NCBI GenBank assembly: GCA_964017125.1
Contig: OZ024907.1
Span: 23,619,250-23,683,249, forward strand
Direction: 5' to 3'
DNA from: Flabesymbios commensalis
Lineage: Eukaryota; Annelida; Polychaeta; Terebellida; Flabelligeridae
Length of the DNA: 64,000 nt
The stretch's first letter is position 1; each line of letters starts with the position of its first letter. The position numbers were made by a program, and so were the translations under genes. Shown here in pieces: positions 13,672 through 22,690 of the stretch. The notes under the pieces were generated by a model. The model did no database searches. It saw nothing but the letters and a program-made list of their open reading frames with translations, and was not told the DNA's origin.

Positions 13672-16120
13672 TGATTATGTGAGTGGTATATGGGCCTTCA
13701 ACAATGTTTAAAGGGGTGTCTGCGTATGGTTTATGAGTCAGGCTTAAGCAAACGCTACGCAGACGATTGACACGTTAGGGGGAATGGTAGATATGCGTTA
13801 CTCATAATGCGTTACCCGAGCCTCAGTGATGTGTACCCAAAATTTGGCTAAACTACGACTACGTGTAATCGAATTCGGTTACGCGTAACCGAATTTGAAT
13901 ACATTTTACGCGTAACTCAGTATGTTCACGTGTAATCATAATAGTTTACATGTAAGTATATTATCAGTTACGTGTAGCCAGAGTCAGTTACGCGTAGGCC
14001 AGATTTCGGCTACGTGTAAGTTATCGCGGCTACGTGTAGCCAAAGTCTGTTACATGTAGCCGAGATTTTAGCTACATATAAAGTGTCTCGGCTACGCGTA
14101 GCTGAAGTTCGGGTACGCATAAACGAGGCTCGGATACATACACAAAATATAGGATTTATGTCCCATACGGCTTGCCATATGCATACGCTACAAATACGCG
14201 AGCCATACGCAGGTTACGTTGGTCATAGGCTCGCCATAATCAGACATACGCTGGTCATAGGCTGATATTATATACGGAATACGGCGTTAGCTCATCGGTG
14301 TCGGCTCGATCACTGAAGTTAAGCGGCGCCGGGCCCGGTCCATAATTAGATGGGTGACCGCCTGGGACTACCAGATGTTGTATACACTAGGACATGCGTG
14401 CAGCGATGTCGTGTCGTGGGGCTCAGAGAACCACGTAAACCAGATGACTCGTCTGACTGACCTAGAGTTGAACGCAAAAAAACCTCAATGGACGTAGGCG
14501 CAGTTCCCATCCAACAAGACCCCAGAAAATCCACAATGTGTGAGTATTTGGCACATAAGGCGAATTTGCTTGGAATGAAAAATAGCTTGATGCGCCTCAA
14601 TGGCAGTTCAGCTGAGTTGGAATTTGAATGATAACAGGCCTTGCTAAGTTACTCTCGATGTTTAGCGCTCTGAACAGCCACCGGCTGGATACATGCGCTA
14701 TATAAGATTTCATTCATTCATTCATTCATTCATTCATTCATTCATTCATTCATTCATTCATTCATTCATTCATTCATTCATTCATTCATTCATTCATTCA
14801 TTTATTCATTCATTCATTCATTCATTCATTCATTCATTCATTCATTCATTCATATTTAACATTGGCTGGTCATATGCAGATTATACCCGAACAATAAGCA
14901 ATTCATAAGTTTAATACGGTAAGTACGCGCATAATTCTGTATCTTTCAAGGGTTTTCATGCGTATGACACTTAATTTAATCATTTTCAAATGCAATTCAT
15001 AGATTTTCATACGTCGTAGTGTGACACCCCCTTTAGGTCTGGTTTGCTTTCGGTCGACCACAGATTTATTTATGATCCTTGACAAACAATCCGTACACTA
15101 CAGACGGTCACTGCTTCTATCGTAAGTACATTGTACATGTAGAGAAATCCCTATATAAATCTATGAAAATTACTAAAGTGGCAGGCCAAACGTTCAGTGT
15201 ACTTTCATCAGTTCAAAACCAAATGTTGCTTTCACGACAGTCTCATATATTTTGACTACGGGACATTAAGATATCGACATCATGATATTTTTATATCCGA
15301 CATTGATATCAAGGTCTTTTTACAGACATATTTAATTAATTAATTTAATAGAGAAATTGTAGATAACATACGGTAATATAATAATGGTCTATTAATTGGT
15401 ATGCAGACCCCATGTGGCAAAGAAAACGTATTTCAAAGGTCAATATTTCGTACTTTCTCGATATTTAGATTTATCCTCTTCCATCGTTCTAAATTTTATA
15501 GTATCCCGACAAGCAGTTGTTCAAGCAGTGTCGGTTTAACATTGGCCCAACGTCTACGACGCTGGCCCAACACTAAACCAACTTAGCTTCAACGTATTAT
15601 GCTAATGTTGGGATATTACATCGGCCGCCTATCCCAACAAACACGAGACGTTTACCCAGGTTGGTTCAATGTTGGCCCACCGTTTTCGACGCTGGGCCAA
15701 TATTCAACCAACCTTGGGTGAACGTCTCGTGTTTGCTGGGATGTGAAACAAAATTTGGAGTGTATAACTGATAGTGAGCTGCTGATGACACCAAACCAGT
15801 AACCATGGTAACACGAGTTCTAAGGCTGGTTTTCTGGCACAACCGTATGCCCTATTTTATCAGATTATATGGTTGGAAGTGTAAGAAAGGAGACCACTTG
15901 TCATGTCGATATTATTGTTATTGCTGTGATCAGATACTCGGAACGATATAGCCTCTTTCAACTAACCGGTGGGAGAATTGATGTGTGGTTGTTGTTGAAT
16001 CCATTCTCTGAATGCGGCCACCGCATTTAATCTTTCCTTCTCAGACTCTCCCAGTTCAGCTGTTGCTATTTTCAGGCTGGCTGGAGTTAATGAGCACACA
16101 TAGCCACTGTCTTCTTCCAT
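7539..16120 (-). CDS. CRAL-TRIO (SEC14-like) lipid-transfer protein, 7 coding exons
   Basis: Coding exons in transcript order are 16120-15967, 13551-13389, 13077-13016, 12230-12031, 9168-9058, 8737-8614 and 7678-7539. They total 954 nt, or 317 residues plus stop. Every junction is AG-exon-GT and the phases agree (1,2,1,0,0,1). Residues ~35-95 form the helical CRAL-TRIO N domain (DTNWLLMFLRTAKF resembles the family DDxxLLRFLRARKF), followed by PLPGYDPQGRKVV. The lipid-binding domain runs from ~120 to 271 (VNGLVYVSDFSNYS, then NYPARYKGFYMYN, then PKEYLPDDY). The family moves hydrophobic ligands such as tocopherol, retinaldehyde or phosphoinositides in the cytosol. RLBP1, TTPA and clavesins share this layout, and 317 residues matches RLBP1 in length. 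The ligand cannot be read from sequence, so no symbol is given. Exon 1 opens after an acceptor 10 nt before the ATG, so an upstream 5' UTR exon is expected but was not located. The ATG at 16120 is the first in that exon. Introns carry many MITEs and SINEs. Confidence 0.93.
8012..8300. mobile_element. Two degenerate GTTGGCC palindromes side by side
   Basis: The first lies at 8012-8110, with AATGTTGGGCCACCGTC facing GTGCACCAACATTAAATC. The second lies at 8122-8300, with CAATGTTGGCTCACCGTCGA. Both sit in the last intron-side region of the CRAL-TRIO gene. Confidence 0.5.
8321..8558. mobile_element. TTAA-type MITE, CCCTTTAACCGCC family, copy 2
   Basis: Same ends as copy 1 in reverse order, 238 bp. 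A TTAA follows the right end and TGAA precedes the left end, which fits a mutated TTAA target duplication. It lies in intron 6 of the CRAL-TRIO gene, about 55 bp from exon 6. Confidence 0.85.
8614..8737 (-). CDS. CRAL-TRIO gene coding exon 6
   Basis: Encodes THMIGSNLEKLYKLFPKSMI then PKEYLPDDYTGPTVGSVREIT. This is the LP-x-EYGG region of CRAL-TRIO proteins; here the usual GG reads DD. Ends in phase 1 at GTGAGC. Confidence 0.93.
9058..9168 (-). CDS. CRAL-TRIO gene coding exon 5
   Basis: Encodes KNYPARYKGFYMYNHGPLVE through LLSAKMKTR. YPAR-x-K-x-h-x-h-x-N is the family hallmark that follows the gate helix. Acceptor ATCCACAG, donor GTAAGT, phase 0 at both ends. Confidence 0.94.
9834..10078. mobile_element. 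TTAA-type MITE, CCCTTTAACCGCC family, copy 3, intact ends
   Basis: 245 bp between perfect TTAA copies at 9830-9833 and 10079-10082. Ends are CCCTTTAACCGCC and GGCGGTTAAAGGG, a perfect inversion. The best-preserved copy in the window. Confidence 0.9.
10104..11009. mobile_element. ~0.9 kb inverted-repeat element with nested inner repeats
   Basis: Outer ends match in inversion: ATATGGACGCCTTTATG near 10111 and CATAAAGGCGTCCATAT near 10986. Inside, TTTATGCGCAACTGGACCAA and TTGGTCCAGTTGTGCATAAA alternate at 10310-10385, 10575-10630 and 10800-10830. They enclose about 240-bp tandem units that share GTGAAATCACGGG. No open frame. It lies in intron 4 of the CRAL-TRIO gene. Confidence 0.75.
11074..11388 (+). 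mobile_element. Two-headed tRNA-derived SINE, copy 1
   Basis: A 315-bp insert between perfect 16-bp target duplications TGTCTTAGTTATGTCA at 11058-11073 and 11389-11404. The first tRNA-like head has a TTAGTGGTTAGC A box and a GGTTCGGTTCCC B box. After GTTTCTTCCCCATCCAC comes a second head, with GACCGAGAGGTAGCGTGC and a CGAATTTCGAATCC B box. The tail reads CCCGATTCATTTCATTTTT. A reverse copy is at 25742-26053 and a shorter relative at 43243-43440. Confidence 0.92.
11464..11626. repeat. CGCGGGGATCGACTTC palindrome with partial tandem duplication
   Basis: 11464-11530 is a hairpin (CTTTCAGCGCGGGGATCGAC against GGTCCCCGCGCTGAAAG) next to TTAAC. The segment 11482-11556 then repeats imperfectly at 11558-11626. 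The same hairpin type recurs at 46819-46906. Confidence 0.75.
11817..11889. repeat. Hairpin GATATGAAAGGGTGTAT
   Basis: CCTTGGATATGAAAGGGTGT faces ACACCCTTTCATATCTAAGG around CACTTTGTGAAGTG. Almost perfect over 30 bp per arm. Lies in intron 4 of the CRAL-TRIO gene. Confidence 0.75.
12031..12230 (-). CDS. CRAL-TRIO gene coding exon 4
   Basis: Encodes the centre of the CRAL-TRIO domain, including NIQVNGLVYVSDFSNYSILH and the helix ending KKSMKCWM. This corresponds to the family pattern I-NG-hhh-D-x-x-x-h-S. Acceptor GTGCCCAG, donor GTATGT, ending in phase 0. Confidence 0.93.
12410..12530. repeat. 120-bp palindrome GATTGCGATTATACTAAC
   Basis: ATTGCGATTATACTAACTTT faces AAAGTTAATATAATCGCAAT. The centre is the self-complementary CCTAACTTAAGTTAGG. 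Probably a short foldback MITE in intron 3. Confidence 0.75.
12607..12825. mobile_element. TTAA-type MITE, CCCTTAGAACACTGA family
   Basis: 219 bp between TTAA copies (12603-12606, 12826-12829). Ends are CCCTTAGAACACTGA and TCAGTGCTCTGGGGG. It carries the GAGACACAACTCCAAGTGAC hairpin core shared with the CCCTTTAACCGCC family. Another end of this family lies at about 9570-9592, and a relative at 50400-50690. Confidence 0.82.
13016..13077 (-). CDS. CRAL-TRIO gene coding exon 3
   Basis: A 62-nt exon encoding YMVPLPGYDPQGRKVVFVQE, the strand that opens the lipid-binding domain in this family. Acceptor TTGCCTAG, donor GTAAAT. Confidence 0.93.
13389..13551 (-). CDS. CRAL-TRIO gene coding exon 2
   Basis: Encodes the CRAL-TRIO N-terminal helical domain: DTNWLLMFLRTAKFSQLRA, then VAPEWYNNCDTADPKLQAFF. 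Acceptor TTTTCAG, donor GTAAGT; phase 1 in, phase 2 out. Confidence 0.93.
13591..13670. repeat. (CCAG)n microsatellite
   Basis: About 20 perfect copies of AGCC/CCAG, 40 bp upstream of the exon 2 acceptor of the CRAL-TRIO gene. Confidence 0.97.
13795..14275. repeat. Degenerate array with TACGCGTA core
   Basis: From 13795 to 14135 the words GGTTACGCGTAACCGAATTT, CAGTTACGTGTAGCCAGAGT and CGGCTACGTGTAGCCAAAGT succeed each other every ~25 bp, more than a dozen times. Each unit is built on the palindrome TAC-R-Y-GTA. From 14160 to 14275 a related array uses CCATACGC and GGTCATAGGCTCGCCATA. No open frame runs through it. Confidence 0.8.
14283..14852 (+). mobile_element. 5S rRNA-derived SINE (SINE3-like) with long CATT tail
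   Basis: 14290-14385 resembles 5S rRNA: GATCACTGAAGTTAAGCGGC, then TTAGATGGGTGACCGCCTGG and GACTACCAGATGTTGTA, which cover the internal pol III promoter. A ~320-bp unrelated body follows, ending GGCTGGATACATGCGCTATA. The tail is (CATT)n from 14711 to 14852 with one interruption. SINE3-class elements in fish and invertebrates use a 5S promoter, which fits. Target duplications were not resolved. Confidence 0.8.
14711..14852. repeat. (CATT)n microsatellite, tail of the 5S SINE
   Basis: About 35 copies of CATT with a single TTTA interruption near 14799. The open reading frame across it (HSFIHSFI repeats) is an artefact of the 4-bp repeat. Confidence 0.95.
14870..15500. other. Intron sequence of the CRAL-TRIO gene, nothing recognised
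   Basis: AT-rich sequence between the 5S SINE and the palindromes at 15.5 kb. No exon-like frame or repeat structure was seen. Confidence 0.5.
15507..15611. mobile_element. Palindromic MITE, GTTGGCC family
   Basis: CCCGACAAGCAGTTGTTC opens it. The centre is TTGGCCCAACGTCTACGACG followed by CTGGCCCAACACTAAACC. It ends near GCTAATGTTGGG. It sits 22 bp from a better copy. Confidence 0.65.
15633..15740. mobile_element. Palindromic MITE, GTTGGCC family, near-perfect copy
   Basis: CCCAACAAACACGAGACGTT at the left faces AACGTCTCGTGTTTGCTGGG at the right, and the arms continue almost to the centre (GGCCCACCGTTTTCGACG). AT flanks both ends. This copy gives the consensus for the family. Confidence 0.85.
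15967..16120 (-). CDS. CRAL-TRIO gene coding exon 1 (residues 1-51)
   Basis: Starts at ATG 16120-16118 and encodes MEEDSGYVCSLTPASLKIA and onward to PHINSPT. The exon begins at 16130 after a TTTTACAG acceptor, so it carries 10 nt of 5' UTR. It ends in phase 1 at a GTTAGT donor. Confidence 0.9.
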
Positions 16121-16412
16121 GATTGTCCTCCTGTAAAATATGTCAACTTACACTGCCGTGATTATGGAGGTTAGCAAACACTAGGTGTTCACCTGTGAAT
16201 GATAGAGATTATATATATACGTCGTAGACCATGAGCGAACATTAAGTCAATACAATGTTAGTACAATATAGGCCTTACATGAATAGATCTACAAGTACCT
16301 ACAGTCAAGTAGAAGACACCTTCGGGGGTCTAGAATACTTCAAACGACTAATCGACAAATTTCTGATTTCTAATTATTGACAACCATGTCAAAAATAGGA
16401 AATGCGGGAATT

Positions 16413-16573
16413 TCGTCTCTATATCTAGCCTAACTGGTGAATGCGCGGCACAAAAATTAATAAAATTTGCATTTCTAGTCTATGTACATGTTTACATCAT
16501 ATGGTCATATTAAGAACCCGAAATAAAATCACCGATTTTTTTATGATTTTAGCCTGGGCCAGTCCCTTTAATA
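16413..16573. mobile_element. Half copy of the AAAGGGACTGGCCCAGG MITE
   Basis: Contains TTTTAGCCTGGGCCAGTCCC and ATCTAGCCTAACTGGTGAAT, both found in the full element at 28565-29007. Only one end is present here. It lies upstream of coding exon 1 of the CRAL-TRIO gene. Confidence 0.65.
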
Positions 16574-16579
16574 ATAACA

Positions 16580-17990
16580 GAAAAAAAACATAATACATTT
16601 TTAACAAACCCACATGTTAACAGATACACGTGAATGTGTTTCCATATTGTATGCTCAGTAGTAGATAGGTATGTTATCCGGTAAAAACGTGATAATGCAA
16701 TTAGATCACCTGCGAATCATTCCAGAAAAGTAGAAGTCAAGATTGCTGAAAAACTGATGATCACTTTTATTAAGTTGAGTTGCGTTTACTGCAGATTGAT
16801 GCAAGTGAGACAGATAAGACCATCATAGTAACTCATGAAGTGAGAAGTTTGTAAGGTGTCCCAATAATATATCCAGGACAGCTTTATTGGCCACGGATCA
16901 TGTGTGAGTGTTTACACAAAAGAGTGATAACAAAAACCATCTGGGATCACTAATTTGATCAGAATATAATCTGGCTCTAGAACGTCTTCTCGTGAACAGA
17001 GGTCGTGTGTCTAGTGAAACTGTTAATAATATTGTTTCATATAATAATGTTGAGCTTGTATTCCCTTCTCCAGGACAGGTGAATGCATTTTCTTTCTGCA
17101 CAGGATTCACTGACAGGAGCGGCATTCCACAACAGGTGTGAATTGAACCAATTTATATATCCTGGTCATATACTGACAAATTCTGAATCTAAAACTGATG
17201 CATTAACTAGGTAATGGGTGATTTGAAGCATAAGTAGATCAGTTATGTACTGCAACAGAGTAGTCAATGCTCCTTTCCAGTAATATTTTCTGTAATACCA
17301 CAATGTTATACACAAGAGAATATGCTTGGGTATGTCCATTCACCGTCAATGGAAACTTGGGATGGATCAATGGCTAGAAATTCCACCATTTACTTTGTTG
17401 AAAATCAGTTTTCATATTGTCCAGTAAGTTGGCCGAAAATTGTGGCATCTTTCTTCTTGAAATATGTTATTTTAAAGATTTGTACATCTGCTTATCGCAG
17501 ATGATCAAAGATCTGTACCACAGTTTGCTGGATAATATATATATCTATTGAACACACATATAAAAAGGCATTCAAGTGTACCTCTTGAAATTTAGTTGGT
17601 TTCTGTGATGATGAAGCATCTTGTGTAATATCTCTTAACTGGTCTGAGGAACTAACGTTAGCTTCACACGTGAACAGATTATATCCACATACTATTATTA
17701 AATAGCTTGTAATCTAAAGTGCTTCTCTCTTTAACATACTTTTTTTTACATTATGATGGAGCATATGGAAGCGCGTAGCCTGACGCAAATTTAACGTCAA
17801 CACACTTTCGTATAACACGATTCATTTATAACACGATTTGACTTATCGGACCCAACGACCGTGTTATAACGATGTTCGCCTGTAGTTTCAACCTGAACTC
17901 GGAGATGTCGCCATTAGTGTGCTCACCTAGTCACATTGAGAGAGGAGAGACAAGGATATTTCTCTGAAAGACCCCTGCGAAATCAGGATG
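16580..17990. other. Upstream of the CRAL-TRIO gene, no clear feature
   Basis: A 5' UTR exon and promoter of the CRAL-TRIO gene are expected in or beyond this stretch, but none could be chosen. A degenerate element with CGTATAACACGATT near 17808 was noted. Confidence 0.4.
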
Positions 17991-17997
17991 GTTCAAA

Positions 17998-20208
17998 CCT
18001 GGTATAACCGCCCAGATTAACAACCCCCCCCCCCCCCTGACTGGACTATACCCGGATATAGTCTGAACTATACCCGGGTATAGTCTGGATTACACCTTAG
18101 GTATAATCTGGAGGCTCCCAGACTATACCCCAGGGTATAATCTGGGAGCTCCCAGAGTATACCCCACAAGCCCAGACTATACCCAACCAGATTCAGGGTG
18201 GGGTATAGTCTGGGCGATACGGGTATACTCTAGGAGATGATATAATAACTTACAATCAATAATATCGATATAATATCTGATCGTAATCTCGCATAATTCA
18301 TGTCTCATGTATTAACTCTCTGAGGAATAGACTATCTTATGTCCCATATGTTAACCTTCTGATGTCTAGAGTATAACATGTATCATGTATTAACCTTTTG
18401 GTTGCTAGGGCATCACATGCCTCATTAATTAAACTTCTGAAGGCTAGACTTTCCTATATTAACGTCTCCTATATTAACATTCCCATAGCTAGAGTATCAC
18501 ATGTCTCATTTAATAACCCCCTGGATGCTGCAGTATCAAATGTTATACATGTCTTATGTGTTAACACTCTGGCGGCTAGATAATCGCAGGTATCATGTAT
18601 TAACATTTTAGGTGAATTCTAGAGTATCACGTGTCACATGTTTAATCCTCTAGAGGCTAGGGTATTAAAACAATGTCTCATATATTACCACCTTGGTGGC
18701 CAGAGTACCACATGTTTCAAATATTAACACTCCGGGGGCTGGACTATTAGATGTCTCCCATATTAACCTTAAGATTTCATATCACTGAGCCCACAGTATT
18801 ACATGTATGTGGGGTTTAGACAATCCTACATGGCGCATACATGTATATTAACCTTCTGGTGGATAGACACACAAGACAATAATGTAGCCTCCAGAGGGCT
18901 AATACATGAGACACTAAATACAATAGAGGATTAAAAAGTGAGACATAATTATACTAGATAGCTAATTAATTGGTGTGTACCAAATGATTTGGCACGCACC
19001 AAATAATTCAAATAATTAATTGGTACCAACTTGTATTCTGACATGTGCTACTCTAGCCTCCAGAGGGTTAATACATACGACAAGTGATGTTCTAGCCATC
19101 AGACGGTTTCTATATGAGAAATATTCTAATTATAGTGTAGCCCCTGGAAGGTTAATGCATGGGATATGTGATACTCTAGCCACCAGACGGTTTATATCGG
19201 AGACATTTTATAGTATAGCCCCCAGACGATTAATAAATGAGACATGTGATACATTGGTATGGCCCCCAGAAGGTTAAAACTTTCTACATGTGATGATCCA
19301 ACCTCCGGAAGGTTATTATAAGGATAGTTAATACGTGAGACATTTGATTCGCTAGCCCCCAGAGGGTTAATAAAAAATACATATAATACTCCAGCTATCA
19401 GAATGTTGATATAGGAAACGTATGAGAAGCCCACATAAGATTGATGCATAAGGCATGTGATACTCTAGCCACCAGAAGGTTAACCCGTTGAACACGAGAT
19501 TATTATGCTACTGCGCTGTTTCTGAAACGAGATTATTTTATGACGTCATAGTTATCTCATGCAATCAGACCCCGAGATCTCCGGGCCTCGTATCTGAATG
19601 GTCTCCCTAAAGCACGGAGATCTCCGGGGCTCGTCACAAACGGGTTAACATAGGAGACATGTGGTACTCTAGCCCCTTGAGAGTTGCATGTAGTGCACGA
19701 TGAAACATATGATACTCCAGCCTCCAAAGGGTCAAAACAAGGGACATCTAATGCTCAAGCCATCAAAAAGTTATTATATGAGACATAATTATGATAGTCC
19801 ATAGCCCTCAGAAGGGTAGGACTTAGATGTGACCATGGTAACCCACCACTCTAATAATTAATTGGCGCCACTTAAGATTTGGAGGCACCAAATAATTAAT
19901 TGGTGTATTTTTTATAATTGTGCAAAAAACATTAAATTTATAATTGATTGTAATCATATACATAATATATCCCAGAATATACCCCTATCTCCCAGACTAT
20001 ACCCCCCCCCCCCCCTGATTCTGATGGGGTATAGTCTGGGCTTGTGGGGTATACTCTGGGAGCTCACAGAGTATACCCTGAGGGTATAGTCTGGGAGCTT
20101 CATGACTATACCCAAGGGTATATTCCAGATTATACCCGGGTATAGTCCAGAATATACCCGGGCATAGTTCAATGGGGGGGGGGGGGTAATTTGGGCGGTT
20201 ACACCGGG
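17998..20208. mobile_element. 2.2 kb foldback element with arms of tandem repeats
   Basis: Outer ends match in inversion: GGTATAACCGCCCAGATTA (18001) and TAATTTGGGCGGTTACACC (20187). Next come poly-C/poly-G runs, and then ~190-bp blocks of alternating AGACTATACCC and GGGTATAGTCTGG at 18040-18235 and 19978-20170. Between them lie two arrays of a ~50-60 bp unit: in the left arm (18290-18870) it reads TATTAACCTTCTGGNGGCTAGA; in the right arm (18880-19830) its complement GCCNCCAGAAGGTTAATA. The middle has TAATTAATTGGTACC motifs. No open frame. The layout is that of a foldback transposon such as the sea urchin TU elements; this kinship is structural, not shown by sequence. Confidence 0.85.
19484..19644. 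mobile_element. TTAA MITE inserted in the foldback element
   Basis: 161 bp between TTAA copies at 19480-19483 and 19645-19648, exactly splitting one AAGGTTAACATAGGAG repeat unit. Ends are CCCGTTGAACACGAG and CTCGTCACAAACGGG. It contains CGAGATCTCCGGGCCTCG and GAGATCTCCGGGGCTCG. Confidence 0.9.
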
Positions 20209-20214
20209 ATGCGT

Positions 20215-20690
20215 GCATGAATGACGTGGCAGTCAGATACTCTTATAGGTGCGTCGCCTCCCCCTTACTAAATTAGTACATCGAAAGCCTTGGAAGCATG
20301 GACGAATTTTGTATGTCAAGTGAACTAATTAACGACAATTCCAGCTTTACCAGTTTACGATGGCAACTCCTTTTGTCTAAAAATCTACCACCTACCTGAG
20401 CTGCCCTGCCGTTACACCTTATGAGGGCCAACTACATGCCAAACATCCCGCCAGTAGAACAAAATGTGTGGAAAGTGAAATATAGCATGTTCATTTCTGT
20501 TAGATGTCTTAGTTCACCTACAAGGGTTGTTATTGAGCTCACCAAATATGGATGTAAACTAGATTGCCATAGAGCCAGATATAGTTAAAATGCTCAGCAT
20601 TGCAGACTCCTGTACAAATGCACTTTGGAGAATATCTCCAATTATGACAGGGATTTACACGGGGATAGGTCTATCTCTCATGGGCTGTGA
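20215..20690. other. No recognised feature
   Basis: Unremarkable sequence between the foldback element and the next inverted-repeat element. Confidence 0.45.
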
Positions 20691-20693
20691 TGA

Positions 20694-21247
20694 ATTAAAG
20701 CAGCCCCTTGGGATGACATAATTTTTCGTTTTTAACTCCGTACTGAAGTAGTGTATCCCACGGATCATGTTTTAATTTTTTTCAGAATTTTCATATTTTT
20801 ACAAATATTTTTAATCAACATTTCTATGAATCCAGGAGTAACCCAAACAAACTATTTGTATACCTGAAGGACGATTGAATGTTCTCACAGCATTGGGCCA
20901 CATGCTGATGGCATCGGCCCAGCGTTGGGTAGACAATCAGTGCTGCAGGTGTGTCCTCCCGTGTCCTGATTATGATACACCAATTAGCGCCGACTGGTGT
21001 GATCTTACCGTCTGATACGTGGGAATATGTGATGTAAAGTGCTGAATATCGCTGACTTGTTTTGTTTACATGGCAATATACGACCTGGAAATACAACTAT
21101 TTCACTCTTTTTCGGTGCTTTAAAATTGTTTTTTTGACTTTTTCGTAGTTTTAGTTAAGATCAGTAGGCTATATAGCTCCATATAAATTAAATTTTCAAA
21201 ATTGACAACATTAAAAATGTCTCATCCCAAGGGGTCCCTTTAAAAGC
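20694..21247. mobile_element. MITE with CCCCTTGGGATGA ends
   Basis: ATTAAAGCAGCCCCTTGGGA at the left faces TCATCCCAAGGGGTCCCTTT at the right, about 550 bp apart. A GTTGGCC-type fragment (GCATTGGGCCACATGC) lies inside at 20889-20930. No coding capacity. Confidence 0.7.
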
Positions 21248-21249
21248 CC

Positions 21250-22265
21250 GCATTTTAATTTTCCTTCTCCATCATTTAATAATTTGAAAGAAACAAATCT
21301 GAAAATCCAATAATTTTGCGGATGGGATGGACCACAATCACGCGCCATGATCATTATAACTGATTCTGATCATTTGTTTGACAGCACATGAAACATTGCT
21401 GAAACGCACAATCTGCTCTCAATTTTGTATTATTTTGTATTATTATTTAAATTTTGAATTGGACCTTTACCCCTCCTATCCACTTCACAAAAAGTGTGTA
21501 CTTTTTTGCAAATGACAGATTAGTTTTATTAATATTCCTCTGTGACTGTTGTAAAATGTTCATTTGCAAATCAAGGAAATGTATGAAACATCGTTATTGA
21601 AGTTGTTCGGTTTCTACGCTATCACTTTTACGCCTTCCTGGTGGAATATTTAGGGTCCATCAACGAAACATCCACCAGTCAGAAACCACCAGCAATGTAC
21701 TGTTTATAATAATACAGACTAAAAAACACTACTGAAATAATTTGTTTTTTCTCATATTCGTGAGCAAAAAATGACCAAAGCACATAAAAAATGTGTTTTA
21801 TCTTGAATATCGGAATATCTACAAGATATACACATTTTCGATGGGAACTATTGGATTCCTCATACCAAAAAACATCAAAATCGATGGCCAAATATGTGAT
21901 TTCGATGGCGGCCATTTTAAATGTTCCATAAAATGAGGTTGAGGGGCGGGGAAAATTGAACCCCAATATTTTTGGCTTATTTGACCCCTAAGAAAGCCAT
22001 AAAAACAATAAAATCAATTTGGGCAACAGAAATGGCCAAAATGACATACCGCACCAGACTAATGGTCATTTTTAGATTTTACAAAGAGTTTGATAACAAT
22101 CGACAAAGCCTTTGCCTCGGTGCAGCCGGTGCCAATTATAATAGGTCTACTCTACTCCCACCAGTTAGACCAATAACATATCACGTTCATTCAACATTAT
22201 TCGGATTCAGTATGTCCGAATTGTCTATGGAAACGTTGTAGGCCTAATATAGTAGGCCTATAACC
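21250..22265. other. No recognised gene
   Basis: AT-rich. Includes one GGCGGCCATTTT word near 21908. Open frames on both strands lack family motifs. Confidence 0.45.
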
Positions 22266-22272
22266 TATTTAA

Positions 22273-22512
22273 CTCTTTAAGTGCTTCATTACTACTTAAC
22301 ATTTTCCTTTCATTTGAAGTTGGCATTGCTCACGCAATTGCCAACTTCAAATGAAAGGAAAATACCTCCTCACTTAAAAATTAAACCTGCTAAATTTCAC
22401 AATGGGGGCTTTACTCAAGATTTATACATGCATATTTGTTCAATTTCTGTCAAATTTTAGTTGTGGAAAAACAGTATGAATGCGCTTAAAAGCGTCGCCC
22501 GCACTCAAAGGG
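22273..22512. mobile_element. TTAA-type MITE with AACTTCAAATGAAAGGAAAA hairpin
   Basis: Left TTAA at 22269-22272 and a mutated ATAA at the right. The inner hairpin is CCTTTCATTTGAAGTTGGCA against TGCCAACTTCAAATGAAAGG, perfect over more than 20 bp. The outer ends CTCTTTAAGTGC and GCACTCAAAGGG are partly decayed. Confidence 0.75.
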
Positions 22513-22690
22513 ATAATCTACTAAAATGTTTTAACTGTTTTTATTGTGTGAAAACGGGCCGGGGCCAGAACGATAAAAGAACATAATGGCCATCTAGACT
22601 TTCATCTACCAAATAGTAGGCCTATACGGTAACATTAGCCGAGTAAACAACGTCTCTGGGCGAGCGCAGCGGGCCACAGAGCCGTGAATC

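Noticed and set aside
14283-14390. A working 5S rRNA gene
   Set aside because: Only part of 5S is recognisable, it lacks a proper terminator and a long SINE body follows.
14693-14908. Open frame of HSFI repeats
   Set aside because: Translation of the (CATT)n tail of the 5S SINE.
19954-20218. Tyr/Pro/Gly-rich frames at the right end of the foldback element
   Set aside because: They arise from the GGGTATAGTCTGG repeats and poly-G run.
21679-22241. Two ~90-codon frames, one on each strand
   Set aside because: Neither shows a family motif or convincing splice sites.
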